31,372 nt of DNA, taken from contig CAJKBH010000036.1 in the NCBI GenBank assembly GCA_905198125.1, positions 1 to 31,372 on the forward strand. The letters are read 5' to 3'. The stretch comes from an uncultured Porphyromonadaceae bacterium. Lineage in GTDB: Bacteria > Bacteroidota > Bacteroidia > Bacteroidales > Muribaculaceae. Below are positions 22,401-30,300 of this stretch, in pieces. Within the stretch, counting starts at the first letter, position 1, and each line of letters starts with the position of its first letter. The notes beneath the pieces were generated by a model. That model was given only the letters and a program-made list of their open reading frames with translations. It made no database searches and was not told the origin of the DNA. Made by a program: the position numbers and the translations under genes.

Positions 22401-23330
22401 CATGAAGAATGTGCCGGTGCAGATCACTGCGAGCAGGAACGACAGCTTCAGCATGTCGGGCGAGTTCTGACGACGCAGTTCCATAAGGGCCCAGATGAAC
22501 AGGCCGGCCATTATGATGACGTAAGCCAGGGCTCCGGAATTGAAACTCAGGCCGAATCCATTGACGAACAGCAGTTCAAACTGCTGGGCCATCTTGATGA
22601 AGCCGGGCACCATTCCGAACAGCACCACGCCGACGATGACGAAGCTGACGAGCAGCGCAATAAGTGCGCGCGTCGCGCTGATGTCCTTCCAGCGGCGGAA
22701 TACGTAGACCAGCACGATGGCCGGGATGCACAGCAGGTTGAGCAGGTGCACGGCCACACTGACGCCGATGATGTATGCTATTAGTATCAGATAACGGTCG
22801 GAACGGGGCTGGTCGGCATGGTCTTCCCATTTGAGTATCAGCCAGAACACCAGTGCTGTGCAGAACGAGGAGAAAGCATATACCTCACCCTCGACGGCCG
22901 AGAACCAGAACGTGTCGGACCATGTGTAGGCCAATGCGCCCACAACGCCCGAACCCATGATTACCAGATACTTGGCCACGCTGATCTCGTGCGTGTCGTG
23001 ATCCTTGACAATGAGACGGCGCACCAGATGGGTGATGGTCCAGAACAGCAGCAGGATGGTCAGCGCGGAGAGCAGACCGCTCATGGCGTTCACCATGACC
23101 GAGACGGACTGAGCGTCAGGCGCGAAGTTCGAGAAGAAACGCGCCGTAAGCATGAAGATAGGGTTGCCCGGCGGGTGACCGATTTCCAGCTTGTCGGCCT
23201 GGATTATGAACTCTCCGCAGTCCCAGTAGCTTGCGGTAGGCTCCAGGGTCAGCCAATATGTGGCAAGAGCGATGATGAATACCGCCCATCCCGTGATATT
23301 GTTGACCAGCTTGTACTTGCTTGTTATCAT
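19488..23330 (-). CDS. DUF2723 polytopic membrane protein, candidate protein O-mannosyltransferase
   Basis: The 1280-residue protein opens with a GT-C-like membrane domain: helix 1 at about 12-30, then the external acidic loop YWDCGEF (Asp37, Glu40) and GHPPGNP (51-57), followed by about ten more helices to about 380. A soluble part follows, then a second membrane group from about 640 and a C-terminal soluble part with TPR-like helices (ALQLIEEGKYPEALKVADMIE). This layout is the DUF2723 family. Human TMEM260, which shares DUF2723, is an established protein O-mannosyltransferase, and Bacteroidetes have a general periplasmic protein O-glycosylation system, so a glycosyltransferase role is reasonable but unproven here. 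Promoter elements precede it at 23445-23475. It is the first gene of a six-gene operon. Confidence 0.88.
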   Translation of the reverse strand: MITSKYKLVNNITGWAVFIIALATYWLTLEPTASYWDCGEFIIQADKLEIGHPPGNPIFMLTARFFSNFAPDAQSVSVMVNAMSGLLSALTILLLFWTITHLVRRLIVKDHDTHEISVAKYLVIMGSGVVGALAYTWSDTFWFSAVEGEVYAFSSFCTALVFWLILKWEDHADQPRSDRYLILIAYIIGVSVAVHLLNLLCIPAIVLVYVFRRWKDISATRALIALLVSFVIVGVVLFGMVPGFIKMAQQFELLFVNGFGLSFNSGALAYVIIMAGLFIWALMELRRQNSPDMLKLSFLLAVICTGTFFMGSGWWLGIILTLCLAAYLWLPYFRPLNVRTLNVIMWSMAVIFVGYSSYALILIRSTADTPMNQNSPDNVFDLASYLNREQYGENPLLYGETLYSGTMREATGSYIDTLQYDQDGKPLLINMYDFRQIVEKGKPMYAKGVKDAVPQSPEGFLNTGEQADNQALAQRGGDYYVKRDYKGEYKMNPELNMLFPRIYSRMHRAYYPNWVTLDTTSSNLKELHAIDRESGELIPEPDYQGQPYINPVTGFVQYPGRVAYRPTYGQNFEYFLNYQLNHMYWRYFMWNFAGRQNDVLNQQGELDAGNWITGIPAWDNHRLGDQNLLPDDLGKNNKGHNVYYMLPLLLGLIGLLWQAFSDRRGIEQFWVVFFLFFMTGIAIVLYLNQPPMQPRERDYAFAGSFYAFAIWIGMGVAALWSILRKVTHADKKKDKNSELYPALAACVIGLVIPLQMVSQTWDDHDRSGRYAARDFAINYLESLEPNAIVFCNGDNDTFPLWYAQEVEGVRPDVKIINLSYLASDWYANQMRQQSYTAKPVHFTAQPSDYAYGKLDVTVPGRETAPADLLQSLKNLYANPQADPDYGYPSLPSSVVTIPVDKKAVVARGLVAPADSSKIVNEIVIDLGKADAVRSKGYISLGELMMLDIIATNAAEGWPRPIYWCSTVGNEYHLGLSDYLVSTGMTHQLVPTLQPGLPARTDRAYDVVTKKYRWGGADAKDKAPYFDETARRMLISTRTSMMDVALQLIEEGKYPEALKVADMIEKNLPESTSPYNVTLALTMPEIYGTLGEKMKNPQLTKRALDMLRNQMTRMAQYLRYSAMIAVKFGNASLTPESRLMPYQYYRFIELYKQYGGDMKWVDNLLKSTGYTADMLKQYYDQVYGAGGYESVDAGGSASVDDYVAELAEVARIVAGIQGLSPEGYAAAPQDSRDLDSIFYGAIEQYVQMGVPRESIEANPDIQKVDMARSKRVFEEYSRNHP

Positions 23331-23444
23331 TGTAAACTTGCTTGCAAATAAACAATCAGGGGTGTGTCAGTCGAAACTGTTCTACCTTAAACTGTTTCTA
23401 ATCCCGATTACCGAACCGATTCAACAGTAAATCAATTCAATTTG

Positions 23445-23475
23445 CAAAATTACCAAATATTCGGCAAATACACAA
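23445..23475 (-). promoter_or_regulatory. Promoter of the DUF2723-hemD operon
   Basis: On the minus strand TTG (23475-23473), a 20-base spacer and TAATTTTG (23452-23445) match the Bacteroidetes promoter. The start would fall near 23438, giving a leader of about 108 bases that carries AAACTGTT twice on the plus strand (23374-23381 and 23389-23396, 15 bases apart). Confidence 0.6.
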
Positions 23476-23491
23476 CAATAAAAATTAGTAC

Positions 23492-25048
23492 TCAATCAGT
23501 GTATTCAACCAGCCAGTCGCTTATGCTGCGGATGCTGTCGTCGAAACCGGCGCCTATCTTTATTATTTGTCTGCCGTCTGCGCGGAACGGCAACAGATAG
23601 TCGCGGTGGTTGATCTGGTCCATCGCTTCCTGCGCGTTCTTGTTCAGTTTGAATTCAAATAGATACAGAGAGTCGGAAGTGCCGACAAGAAGGTCGATGC
23701 GTCCTGCGGCGGTCTGTAACTCCGCTTCCGTATAGAATCCCATCAATTTCATCACCAGGTAGATGACGTTGCGGTAATGCAGCTCGAGGTTCCCTAAATC
23801 CATCTGGCTGTAATGATAACCGCTGAAAAGACTTTGCAGACGCACCATGAAAGCGTCTACATTCCTTTGGCGTAAATCCGTGATAAAGTTCTGAATGGAC
23901 ATTGCGGAATCCTTCTCGGGCGTATAATATGAGAAAAGATTCTTAAGAAATCCGCGCTCCACTTCCAGATTGGGGTAGCCGAGTGTGACCGTGTTGAATT
24001 CTTCATCGTGTCCCTTGATTGTAAGATAACCGGCCTGATAGAGTACAGGTATCGGGTCATCAAGGTTGGCGGGTACGGATAGAAGGCGGTCCTGGTCTGT
24101 CACATAGTTGTTGAAATCCTTAAGCGGGAGGTTGTCGCGCTTTATCATTTCCACAAGGAATGTAGGCGTTCCGGTGGCGAACCAGTATGATCCGAAGTTC
24201 TTGGCCTCAAGGGCATTCAGCAGGCTGAATGGATTGTATATGTCGGACGATTCGGTCGCAAAATGATAGCCGTCGTAATATTGGGCCAGTCGGTCGTAGG
24301 TCTGATCAACGGTCAGGCCTTTCTTTTTGGCCAAAGTCTCGACACCCTCACGGAAATAAGCCTGAATTTCTTCAAGAGTGATACCGCATATAGCACTGAA
24401 ATCCGGACGAAGCGATATATCGTTCAGATTGTTAAGATCGCTGAAGATACTGAGTTTGCCGAATCGCGACACTCCTGTCAGCATGGCGAATTCTATGAAT
24501 TCATCACAAGTCTTCAGATTGCCGTATATTGATTTCAGTTGGGAACGGTATGTGTCCTGCAATTCCTTATTAGTGGCTGTATCGAGTAGGGGCTTGTCGT
24601 ATTCATCAATAAGAATGACTACCTTCTGTCCCGTTATGGCGTATGCCTGCTCTATAATCCGACGGAAGCGCTCGGCGTATGAGGCAACGCGCTGATCTAC
24701 GCCATAAAGCGTTTCCCAGCGGTCGAAATCATAACCGAATTTTTCAAGAAGGCTGTCGGGCGTATTATACTCGTAAGCATTGAGGGCGATATGGAGCACA
24801 GGATGAGGTAGCCAGTCGTGTTCGTGCTTGCTTATGGCCAGACCTTCAAACAGTTCTTTCTTTCCTTCATAGAATGCCTTGATGGTGGATAGCAGAAGCG
24901 ATTTTCCGAAACGGCGCGGACGACTGAGGAAAAAATATTTACCGAGAGTTGCGAGGTTATGGATGTATTCTGTCTTGTCTACATACGCATAGCCGTCCGA
25001 GATGATAGTCTCGAAACTCTGAATGCCAATCGGATATTTTGTCGCCAT
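23492..25048 (-). CDS. AAA-ATPase-like protein with C-terminal PD-(D/E)XK domain (DUF1703 type)
   Basis: The 517-residue protein has an N-terminal P-loop domain: the opening PIGIQSFETIISDGYAYVDKT, a Walker-A-like SRPRRFGKS (42-50) and Walker B VVILIDEYDKP (143-153). The C-terminal quarter carries a PD-(D/E)XK nuclease fold: GRIDLLVG followed by YLFEFKLNK. Such proteins are numerous in Bacteroidetes, vary between strains and have no established function; defence or mobile-element roles have been proposed. I start at the ATG at 25048 because the family begins there and GGAG lies just upstream; a TTG at 25087 is rejected. It forms a single-gene unit with a good promoter. Codon use does not look clearly foreign by eye. 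Confidence 0.9.
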   Translation of the reverse strand: MATKYPIGIQSFETIISDGYAYVDKTEYIHNLATLGKYFFLSRPRRFGKSLLLSTIKAFYEGKKELFEGLAISKHEHDWLPHPVLHIALNAYEYNTPDSLLEKFGYDFDRWETLYGVDQRVASYAERFRRIIEQAYAITGQKVVILIDEYDKPLLDTATNKELQDTYRSQLKSIYGNLKTCDEFIEFAMLTGVSRFGKLSIFSDLNNLNDISLRPDFSAICGITLEEIQAYFREGVETLAKKKGLTVDQTYDRLAQYYDGYHFATESSDIYNPFSLLNALEAKNFGSYWFATGTPTFLVEMIKRDNLPLKDFNNYVTDQDRLLSVPANLDDPIPVLYQAGYLTIKGHDEEFNTVTLGYPNLEVERGFLKNLFSYYTPEKDSAMSIQNFITDLRQRNVDAFMVRLQSLFSGYHYSQMDLGNLELHYRNVIYLVMKLMGFYTEAELQTAAGRIDLLVGTSDSLYLFEFKLNKNAQEAMDQINHRDYLLPFRADGRQIIKIGAGFDDSIRSISDWLVEYTD

Positions 25049-25051
25049 ACC

Positions 25052-25084
25052 TTCTCCTTTTATTCCAATTTCCCTTTTATTCCA
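25052..25084 (-). repeat. Duplicated ribosome-binding region before the AAA-ATPase gene
   Basis: On the minus strand TGGAATAAAAGG occurs twice, about 17 bases apart, the second copy followed by AGAAGGT and the ATG at 25048. The inner copy supplies the GGAG ribosome-binding site that fixes the start codon. Confidence 0.55.
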
Positions 25085-25116
25085 CAAAGATAGCTCACAA
25101 AATGCTTCGATGCAAA
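25085..25116 (-). promoter_or_regulatory. Promoter of the AAA-ATPase gene
   Basis: On the minus strand TTTG (25116-25113), a 20-base spacer and TATCTTTG (25092-25085) are an excellent match to the Bacteroidetes promoter. The start near 25079 leaves a leader of about 30 bases. Confidence 0.7.
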
Positions 25117-25173
25117 TAAAAGTTCACACCGCCTGAAATACCTCTATAAAATAAAGACACGGCACCATAAAAT

Positions 25174-25203
25174 AAGGAGCCCGGTGCTGTGTCCGGACTC
25201 CTT
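25174..25203 (-). terminator. Terminator of the galactose operon
   Basis: On the minus strand AAGGAG-T-CCGG pairs with CCGG-G-CTCCTT around an 8-base loop, with one internal mismatch, followed by ATTTTAT. It lies about 75 bases after the galM stop. An upstream GACACGGCACC could compete for the loop side (GGTGCTGTGTC on the plus strand), so an alternative fold exists. Confidence 0.7.
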
Positions 25204-25277
25204 TGGAATGTATTGGAAGGTTAAAAATCCAACTTGCCGATGGCGTGAATTAAACTTTAAACCTTAACTTTAAACTT

Positions 25278-26324
25278 TTATTTCGCTTCGAAAGCGAAGA
25301 TGATGGTGCGGTCGTAGGACCGGGCGGGGGCGAGGAACTGCGAGGGGAAGGCGGGCTTGTTGGGGGCGTCGGGGAATCCCTGCATCTCGATGGCTACGCC
25401 GTCATAGTCCTCGTAGCTGCGGCCGCTCTTGTTCTTGGGCGAGCCGGCCAGCCAGTTGCCGGTGTAAATCTGAACGCCGGGCTGGTCGGAGCTGACGCGG
25501 AGCGTGCGGCCCGATCTGTCGGACTTCAGCACCACAGCATCTTCTATCATCTTGCCCGGCTCCCAGCCACGGATCACCCAGCAGTGATCGTAGCCCTTGC
25601 CTATGTGCAGCGGCTCGTAGTCGGCCTTCAGGTCCCGGCCTATCTTCTTGAATACCTTGAAGTCCATCGGCGTGCCGTCCACGGGAGCGAATTCGCCGGT
25701 GGGAATCTGGGTGTCGTCGGTGGGGAGGAACGTATCGGCCTCGATCAGCATCTCCTGCTCGCCCACGAAACCGGCTTCGGCACCGTCCAGGTTCCAGTAT
25801 GCGTGGTTGGTCATGTTGATGACGGTGTCGCGGTCGGATGTGGCGTGGAACTTAAGCGTCAGCACGTTGTCTTCGCTCCAGGTATATGTGGCGGTGAGGT
25901 CCAGATTGCCGGGATAATTCTCCTCGCCGTCCTTGGCATGGTACGAGAACTCGATGCCGTCGGGCAGTTCGCGGGCCTGCCATATCTGATTCTGGAATCC
26001 TTCGGGACCGCCGTGCAGAGCGTTGGGGCCGTTGTTGATGGCCAGCTGATACAACGTGCCGTCAACCTCGAGGTGTCCCTTGGCGATACGGTTGGCGTAA
26101 CGGCCCGGGCATTTGCCCAGACAGGGACCGTCGGCGATGTAGTCGGCAGGGTCGGCGTAAGCCAGTGCAACCTCACCGATCTTGCCGTCCTTGTCAGGCA
26201 CGGCTACACCGGCGATGCCGGCGCCAAGGGTGGAAAGCTCCACCCAGGCTCCGGATTCGTTCTTAAGCCTATATACCGTTATCTCTCCTTTGGCCGAGGG
26301 ATACTTCTTGCTTGTTATCTTCAT
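25278..26324 (-). CDS. galM: Aldose 1-epimerase (galactose mutarotase)
   Basis: GalM interconverts alpha and beta anomers of aldoses so that galactose released by beta-galactosidase becomes a substrate for GalK. The 348-residue beta-sandwich protein shows GRYANRIAKG (74-83), His104 in NALHGGPEGF, catalytic His174 in MTNHAYWNLDG, and the catalytic glutamate Glu313 in AIEMQGFPDAPN. There is no signal peptide, so it acts in the cytoplasm. It begins 12 bases after the galK stop and ends the operon. Confidence 0.96.
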   Translation of the reverse strand: MKITSKKYPSAKGEITVYRLKNESGAWVELSTLGAGIAGVAVPDKDGKIGEVALAYADPADYIADGPCLGKCPGRYANRIAKGHLEVDGTLYQLAINNGPNALHGGPEGFQNQIWQARELPDGIEFSYHAKDGEENYPGNLDLTATYTWSEDNVLTLKFHATSDRDTVINMTNHAYWNLDGAEAGFVGEQEMLIEADTFLPTDDTQIPTGEFAPVDGTPMDFKVFKKIGRDLKADYEPLHIGKGYDHCWVIRGWEPGKMIEDAVVLKSDRSGRTLRVSSDQPGVQIYTGNWLAGSPKNKSGRSYEDYDGVAIEMQGFPDAPNKPAFPSQFLAPARSYDRTIIFAFEAK

Positions 26325-26336
26325 TGCCGTGGAATA

Positions 26337-27479
26337 TTACTCTACCTTGCGGGCGCCGTCGCTGATGACCACGTCGTAGATCTTGGGTTCGTGGCCGTAA
26401 GCCTCGTTGAAGCGCTTCTTGGCCTCCTTGATGAAGTTGTCGTGCAGCGCGTTGGGCACCAGGTTGATGGTGCAGCCGCCGAAGCCGCCGCCCATGATGC
26501 GCGAACCGGTCACGCCCATTTCCTTGGCAACGTCGTTGAGGAAGTCGAGCTCCTCGCAGCTTACCTCATAGTCCTTGGAGAGACCTGCGTGAGTCTCGTA
26601 CATCTTCTTGCCGACAGTCTCGTAGTCGCCCTTCTCCAGAGCGTCGCAGACAGCAAGGACACGGTCTTTCTCCTCGATCACGAACTTGGCGCGGAAATAG
26701 TCCTCGGCCGTGATCTCGCTCTTGACGCCGTTCAGGTCCTCCATGGTGGCGTCGCGCAGGGTCTCGAGGCCCAGCTGCTTGGCCACGCGCTCGCAGCTTT
26801 CGCGACGCTTGTTGTAGGGAGAATCCTTAAGCTCGTGCTTCACGCGCGAGTCAACCAGCACCAGCTGATACTCCTTGGGATTGAAAGGGAAATATTCATA
26901 CTCCATCGAGCGGCAGTCCAGGCGCATCAGGTTGCCCTCGCGGCCGAATACGCTGGCGAACTGGTCCATGATGCCGCAGTTCACGCCGCAGTAGTTGTGC
27001 TCGGTGCTCTGACCGATGCGGGCCAGGTCGAACTTGCTGATGGAATTGTCGTTGAACATGTCGTTCAGGGCGAAAGCGAAGCAGCTTTCCAGCGCGGCCG
27101 ACGAACTGAGGCCTGCGCCAAGAGGTACGTTGCCTGCGAACACGGCGTCGAAGCACTCGACGCGACCGCCGCGCTTCAGCACCTCGCGGGCCACGCCGAA
27201 CACGTAGCGTGCCCAGCTCTCCTTCGGAGCGTCTTCCTCCTTGAGGCCGAACTCGGTGTACTCGTCCAGGTCCATGGAATATACGCGGCACTTCTCCAGT
27301 CCGTTGGGACGAAGCTCGGCCATGATGCCCTTGTCGATGGCGCCCGGGAACACGAAGCCGCCGTTATAGTCGGTGTGCTCGCCGATCAGATTGATACGTC
27401 CTGCGGATGCGTACACTGTGCCTTCTACGCCAAAGCGATCCTGGAACGCCTTGGAAATCTTTTCTTTCATTTCCTCCAT
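26337..27479 (-). CDS. galK: Galactokinase
   Basis: GalK phosphorylates alpha-D-galactose to galactose 1-phosphate with ATP, the first committed Leloir step. The 380-residue GHMP-family kinase shows the galactokinase signature GRINLIGEHTDYNGG (27-41), the ATP-binding loop PLGAGLSSSAALE, and the C-terminal motif GSRIMGGGFGGCTINLV. The ATG at 27479 is used here; M4 (27470) is an alternative. It lies 46 bases after the GH2 gene and 12 before galM, so the three are one operon. The galT and galE steps are not in this window. Confidence 0.97.
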   Translation of the reverse strand: MEEMKEKISKAFQDRFGVEGTVYASAGRINLIGEHTDYNGGFVFPGAIDKGIMAELRPNGLEKCRVYSMDLDEYTEFGLKEEDAPKESWARYVFGVAREVLKRGGRVECFDAVFAGNVPLGAGLSSSAALESCFAFALNDMFNDNSISKFDLARIGQSTEHNYCGVNCGIMDQFASVFGREGNLMRLDCRSMEYEYFPFNPKEYQLVLVDSRVKHELKDSPYNKRRESCERVAKQLGLETLRDATMEDLNGVKSEITAEDYFRAKFVIEEKDRVLAVCDALEKGDYETVGKKMYETHAGLSKDYEVSCEELDFLNDVAKEMGVTGSRIMGGGFGGCTINLVPNALHDNFIKEAKKRFNEAYGHEPKIYDVVISDGARKVE

Positions 27480-27525
27480 GGGATTAGTCTTTTAATGTTA
27501 TGATGTTAGTTAGTAATTATACTGT

Positions 27526-29967
27526 TTATTTCACTGGGATTGTGATGGATGCAGGCTTCAGCCCCTTGGCCGTGACCTTGAGGGTGACGCTGCCGGGCTT
27601 GTCGCCGCTCTGCACTATTGCCGTGGCCGCGCCGCTGAACAGGTCCATTTCCGGGAGGTGGAACAGGCGGAGCGACGTCGGGTCGCCGTTGGCCGTGGCG
27701 CGGAACTTGCCGTCGCCCGTCACCTTGAATTTGACGGCGCGCTCGTCGGTGGGTACCTCCACGCCGTTCCTGTCCACCACCTTGACGGTGATGTACGCCA
27801 GGTCCTCGCCGTTGGCGTCAAGACTTGTGCGGTTGGACGAAAGGACTATGCGGTCGGCTTTTCCGGCGGTGCGTACGATCTGCTCGCCGGTCTTGTTGCC
27901 GTTCCTGTCGTAAGCCACCACCTTCACTTCGCCCGGCTCGTAGACGGTCTCGTTCCACATCAGGCGGTAACGGTGCATGTTGGTAGAATCGTTCTTCTCC
28001 CTCATGCCCTGGCTCTTGCCGTTGATGAACAGCTCGGCCTTGGGCGAATCGGTATAGACGAACACCGGCGTGACCTGACCTTCGCGACCCGGCCATGTCC
28101 AGTGAGGCAGGATGTGAAGGGTCTTGTCCTTCTCGTTCCATTTTGAGCGATAGAGCCAGAAACGGTCCTTGGGAAGCGACGCGAGGTCGAAGATGCCAAA
28201 GTATGAGCTGTGCGATGGCCACGCGTCGGTGTCGTAGGGGGAGGGCTCGCCAAGATAGTCGAAGCCTGTCCATACGAACTGGCCCATGTCGTTGGGTATG
28301 GTGTCGGCGGCGGCCATGTCATCGTCGGGGATGTTGCTCCACGAGCAATATTCCACATCGTATCCATTGCTCTGGTTGCCCGGACGGGTCACGTCGTACG
28401 CTTTCTTGACAGGGAAGTAATACTTGCCGCGCGAGGAGACGGTGGAAGTCGTCTCGCTGCCGAGTATGAAGTTCTGTGGTAGGTTGGGGAGAGCCTGCTG
28501 ATATTTGTGCACGCGGTAGTTGAAGCCGGGGATGTCGAGGGCTGCGGCGAAGCCGTTGTTGACCACGGCGTCAACCTGGTCCATGCCGCAGGTGACGGGG
28601 CGTGTCGGGTCCTCGCGGTGCACGATGTCCTGCAGGAACATCAGTTCTTTCAGTCCGTCGGGGGCCCACTGGCTGGGCACCTCGTTGCCGATGCTCCACA
28701 TCACCACGGCCGGGCTGTTGCGGTAGGCGTGCACCATGTTGACCACGTCACGCTCGGCCCATTCGTTGAAGATGGTACCGTAGCCGTTGGCGCTCTTGGG
28801 ACGGAAGCCCCAGTCGTCGAACGGTTCGATCATGAGCATCAGGCCCATCTCCTCGCAAAGCTCCACCAGCTCGGGAGCCGGCATATTGTGTGACGTGCGC
28901 ACCGCATTGGCACCCATGTCCTTAAGGAGTTCAAGCTGATGGCGCAGGGCCGACTTGTTGATGGCCGCGCCCAGAGGACCGAGGTCGTGATGGTTGTTCA
29001 CGCCCTTGAACTGAATTTTCTCGCCGTTCAGGAAGAAACCCTCGCCGTTGCGTGCCTCGATGCTGCGGATGCCGAAGCGGGTGGTGTAGGTGTCCTGCAC
29101 CTTACCGTCGACGCTTACCTTGGTCTCGGCAGTGTATAAGGCCGGATTCTCCGGACTCCAGAGCGAGGGCCGGTCCACCACGAAGTTCTGTGTCGGAGTG
29201 GCGCCGGGGTAAATCTTATATGCGTGGGTGTCGGATGCCACTTCCTTGCCCTCCTGATTGCGGAGGATGGTGGAGAGTGTCACTTCCTGACCCTTGGTCA
29301 CGCCTTCGATGTCGTATTTGATGCGTACGGTGGCGTAATCCTTGCTTACGTAGGGAGTGGTGAGGTATGTGCCCCAGACGGGGATATGCACTTTCGAGGT
29401 CTCGATGAGATGTACGTTGCGGTACAGGCCGGCGCCGGGATACCAGCGCGAGCTGCGGGGCATGTTCTCGAGGCTGACTTCCACTACGTTGTCGCCAGGC
29501 ACGGCCACGCCGTCCAGGTTGGCGGTGAATGTATTGTAGCCGTATGGCCAGTAAGCCACCTGACGGCCGTTGACCTTGACCTTTGCATGGCTCATGGCGC
29601 CGTCAAACTTCAGTGTCAGCGATTTGCCGGCGGTGTCGGGGATGTTTACGACGGTCCTGTACCAGCCTTTGCCCACGTAGGGGAGACCTCCGGTGCGGCC
29701 TGTCTTCCAGGTCTCCTCGGTTTCGCCGTTCTGCTCCACGGCCACTTTCTGGAGGTCGTATTTGCGGTCGAAGGGTCCGTAGATGGCCCAGTCGTGAGGC
29801 ACGGTGACGTGCTGCCAGGTCGTAGAGTCTTTGGAAAATTCCCAGTCGGTGATTCGGATGGAATTGCGGAGAGAAGAATTGTCGACGCCTGAGGCAGATG
29901 CCGAAACGGCGGTGCCAAGAACGCCCAGGAGGGCGGCGCCAAACTTTAGTATGAAGTTAAGATGCAT
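27526..29967 (-). CDS. Glycoside hydrolase family 2 beta-galactosidase, secreted
   Basis: The 813-residue enzyme has a signal peptide (about residues 1-26, ending SASA-SG), which suggests periplasmic or surface location. An N-terminal GH2 sugar-binding domain (about 40-190) includes RTGGLPYVGKGWYR and SSRWYPGAGLYR; an Ig-like GH2 domain follows (about 195-300). The TIM barrel begins at about 305 and carries the acid/base Glu429 in WSIGNEV and the probable nucleophile Glu505 in ILGSETTS. The C-terminal part (about 630-813) has DUF4982-like and Ig-like modules (AYDRNGNKTGEQIV, AYITVKVVDRNGV). It heads an operon with galK and galM, which supports beta-galactosidase over beta-glucuronidase or mannosidase activity. 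The natural glycan is unknown and no SusC/SusD pair is nearby. Confidence 0.93.
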   Translation of the reverse strand: MHLNFILKFGAALLGVLGTAVSASASGVDNSSLRNSIRITDWEFSKDSTTWQHVTVPHDWAIYGPFDRKYDLQKVAVEQNGETEETWKTGRTGGLPYVGKGWYRTVVNIPDTAGKSLTLKFDGAMSHAKVKVNGRQVAYWPYGYNTFTANLDGVAVPGDNVVEVSLENMPRSSRWYPGAGLYRNVHLIETSKVHIPVWGTYLTTPYVSKDYATVRIKYDIEGVTKGQEVTLSTILRNQEGKEVASDTHAYKIYPGATPTQNFVVDRPSLWSPENPALYTAETKVSVDGKVQDTYTTRFGIRSIEARNGEGFFLNGEKIQFKGVNNHHDLGPLGAAINKSALRHQLELLKDMGANAVRTSHNMPAPELVELCEEMGLMLMIEPFDDWGFRPKSANGYGTIFNEWAERDVVNMVHAYRNSPAVVMWSIGNEVPSQWAPDGLKELMFLQDIVHREDPTRPVTCGMDQVDAVVNNGFAAALDIPGFNYRVHKYQQALPNLPQNFILGSETTSTVSSRGKYYFPVKKAYDVTRPGNQSNGYDVEYCSWSNIPDDDMAAADTIPNDMGQFVWTGFDYLGEPSPYDTDAWPSHSSYFGIFDLASLPKDRFWLYRSKWNEKDKTLHILPHWTWPGREGQVTPVFVYTDSPKAELFINGKSQGMREKNDSTNMHRYRLMWNETVYEPGEVKVVAYDRNGNKTGEQIVRTAGKADRIVLSSNRTSLDANGEDLAYITVKVVDRNGVEVPTDERAVKFKVTGDGKFRATANGDPTSLRLFHLPEMDLFSGAATAIVQSGDKPGSVTLKVTAKGLKPASITIPVK

Positions 29968-30059
29968 TTGTCAGATTCTCGTTATATGTATCGGGGCGCC
30001 GACGGGTCTGAACACGCTTCAAATCCAGGCGGTACGTGGCACCGCTATGAGTTTCGATA

Positions 30060-30090
30060 CAAATTTAATACCGATTCCCAAAAAATGCAA
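30060..30090 (-). promoter_or_regulatory. Promoter of the GH2-galK-galM operon
   Basis: On the minus strand TTG (30090-30088), a 20-base spacer and TAAATTTG (30067-30060) fit the Bacteroidetes promoter. The start near 30053 leaves a leader of about 86 bases with a small hairpin. No regulator gene is adjacent. Confidence 0.65.
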
Positions 30091-30191
30091 TAGCTATAAC
30101 ATTTTTTATGAGCCATGAAGGCTGTTCGTAACTAACTTTGACTAAAACAGTCCCATTTATGAATAAAATGGAGTATGAAGGAATAAAGAGA

Positions 30192-30219
30192 AAGGACGTT
30201 TCTGGAATGAAACGCCCTT
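30192..30219 (-). terminator. Terminator downstream of the outer-membrane barrel gene
   Basis: On the minus strand AAGGGCGTTTC pairs with GAAACGTCCTT (11 bp, one G-U pair) around a 6-base loop, followed by TCTCTTTATT. It lies about 80 bases after the barrel gene stop. Confidence 0.75.
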
Positions 30220-30257
30220 CTGAGTCAATCGGGTTGTGAATAAACCTCAGTATCTTG

Positions 30258-30288
30258 AGCCAAGCCGAATTTTGGCTGTCGGTTGGCT
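30258..30288 (-). other. Hairpin in the 3' region of the outer-membrane barrel transcript
   Basis: AGCCAA-CCGA pairs with TCGG-TTGGCT with a single bulged base, 13 bases beyond the stop codon of the barrel gene. No T tract follows, so it is more likely an mRNA-stabilising stem than a terminator; the real terminator is the next hairpin. Confidence 0.5.
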
Positions 30289-30300
30289 TGACAGTGCTTC

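Larger units (their letters stand above)
29968..30300. other. 333-base gene-free interval upstream of the GH2 operon
   Basis: It holds the GH2 operon promoter (30060-30090), a short leader hairpin GCGGT...ACCGC (30029-30045), and two hairpins that end the outer-membrane-protein transcript (30192-30219 and 30258-30288). I see no credible short gene, tRNA or repeat in the rest. Confidence 0.6.

Noticed and set aside
25584..27503. A 639-codon open frame on the plus strand across galM and galK
   Set aside because: It lies antisense to two strongly supported genes with all catalytic motifs. Its translation has the low-complexity look of reverse-strand codon bias (many H, V, L, G) and no domain.
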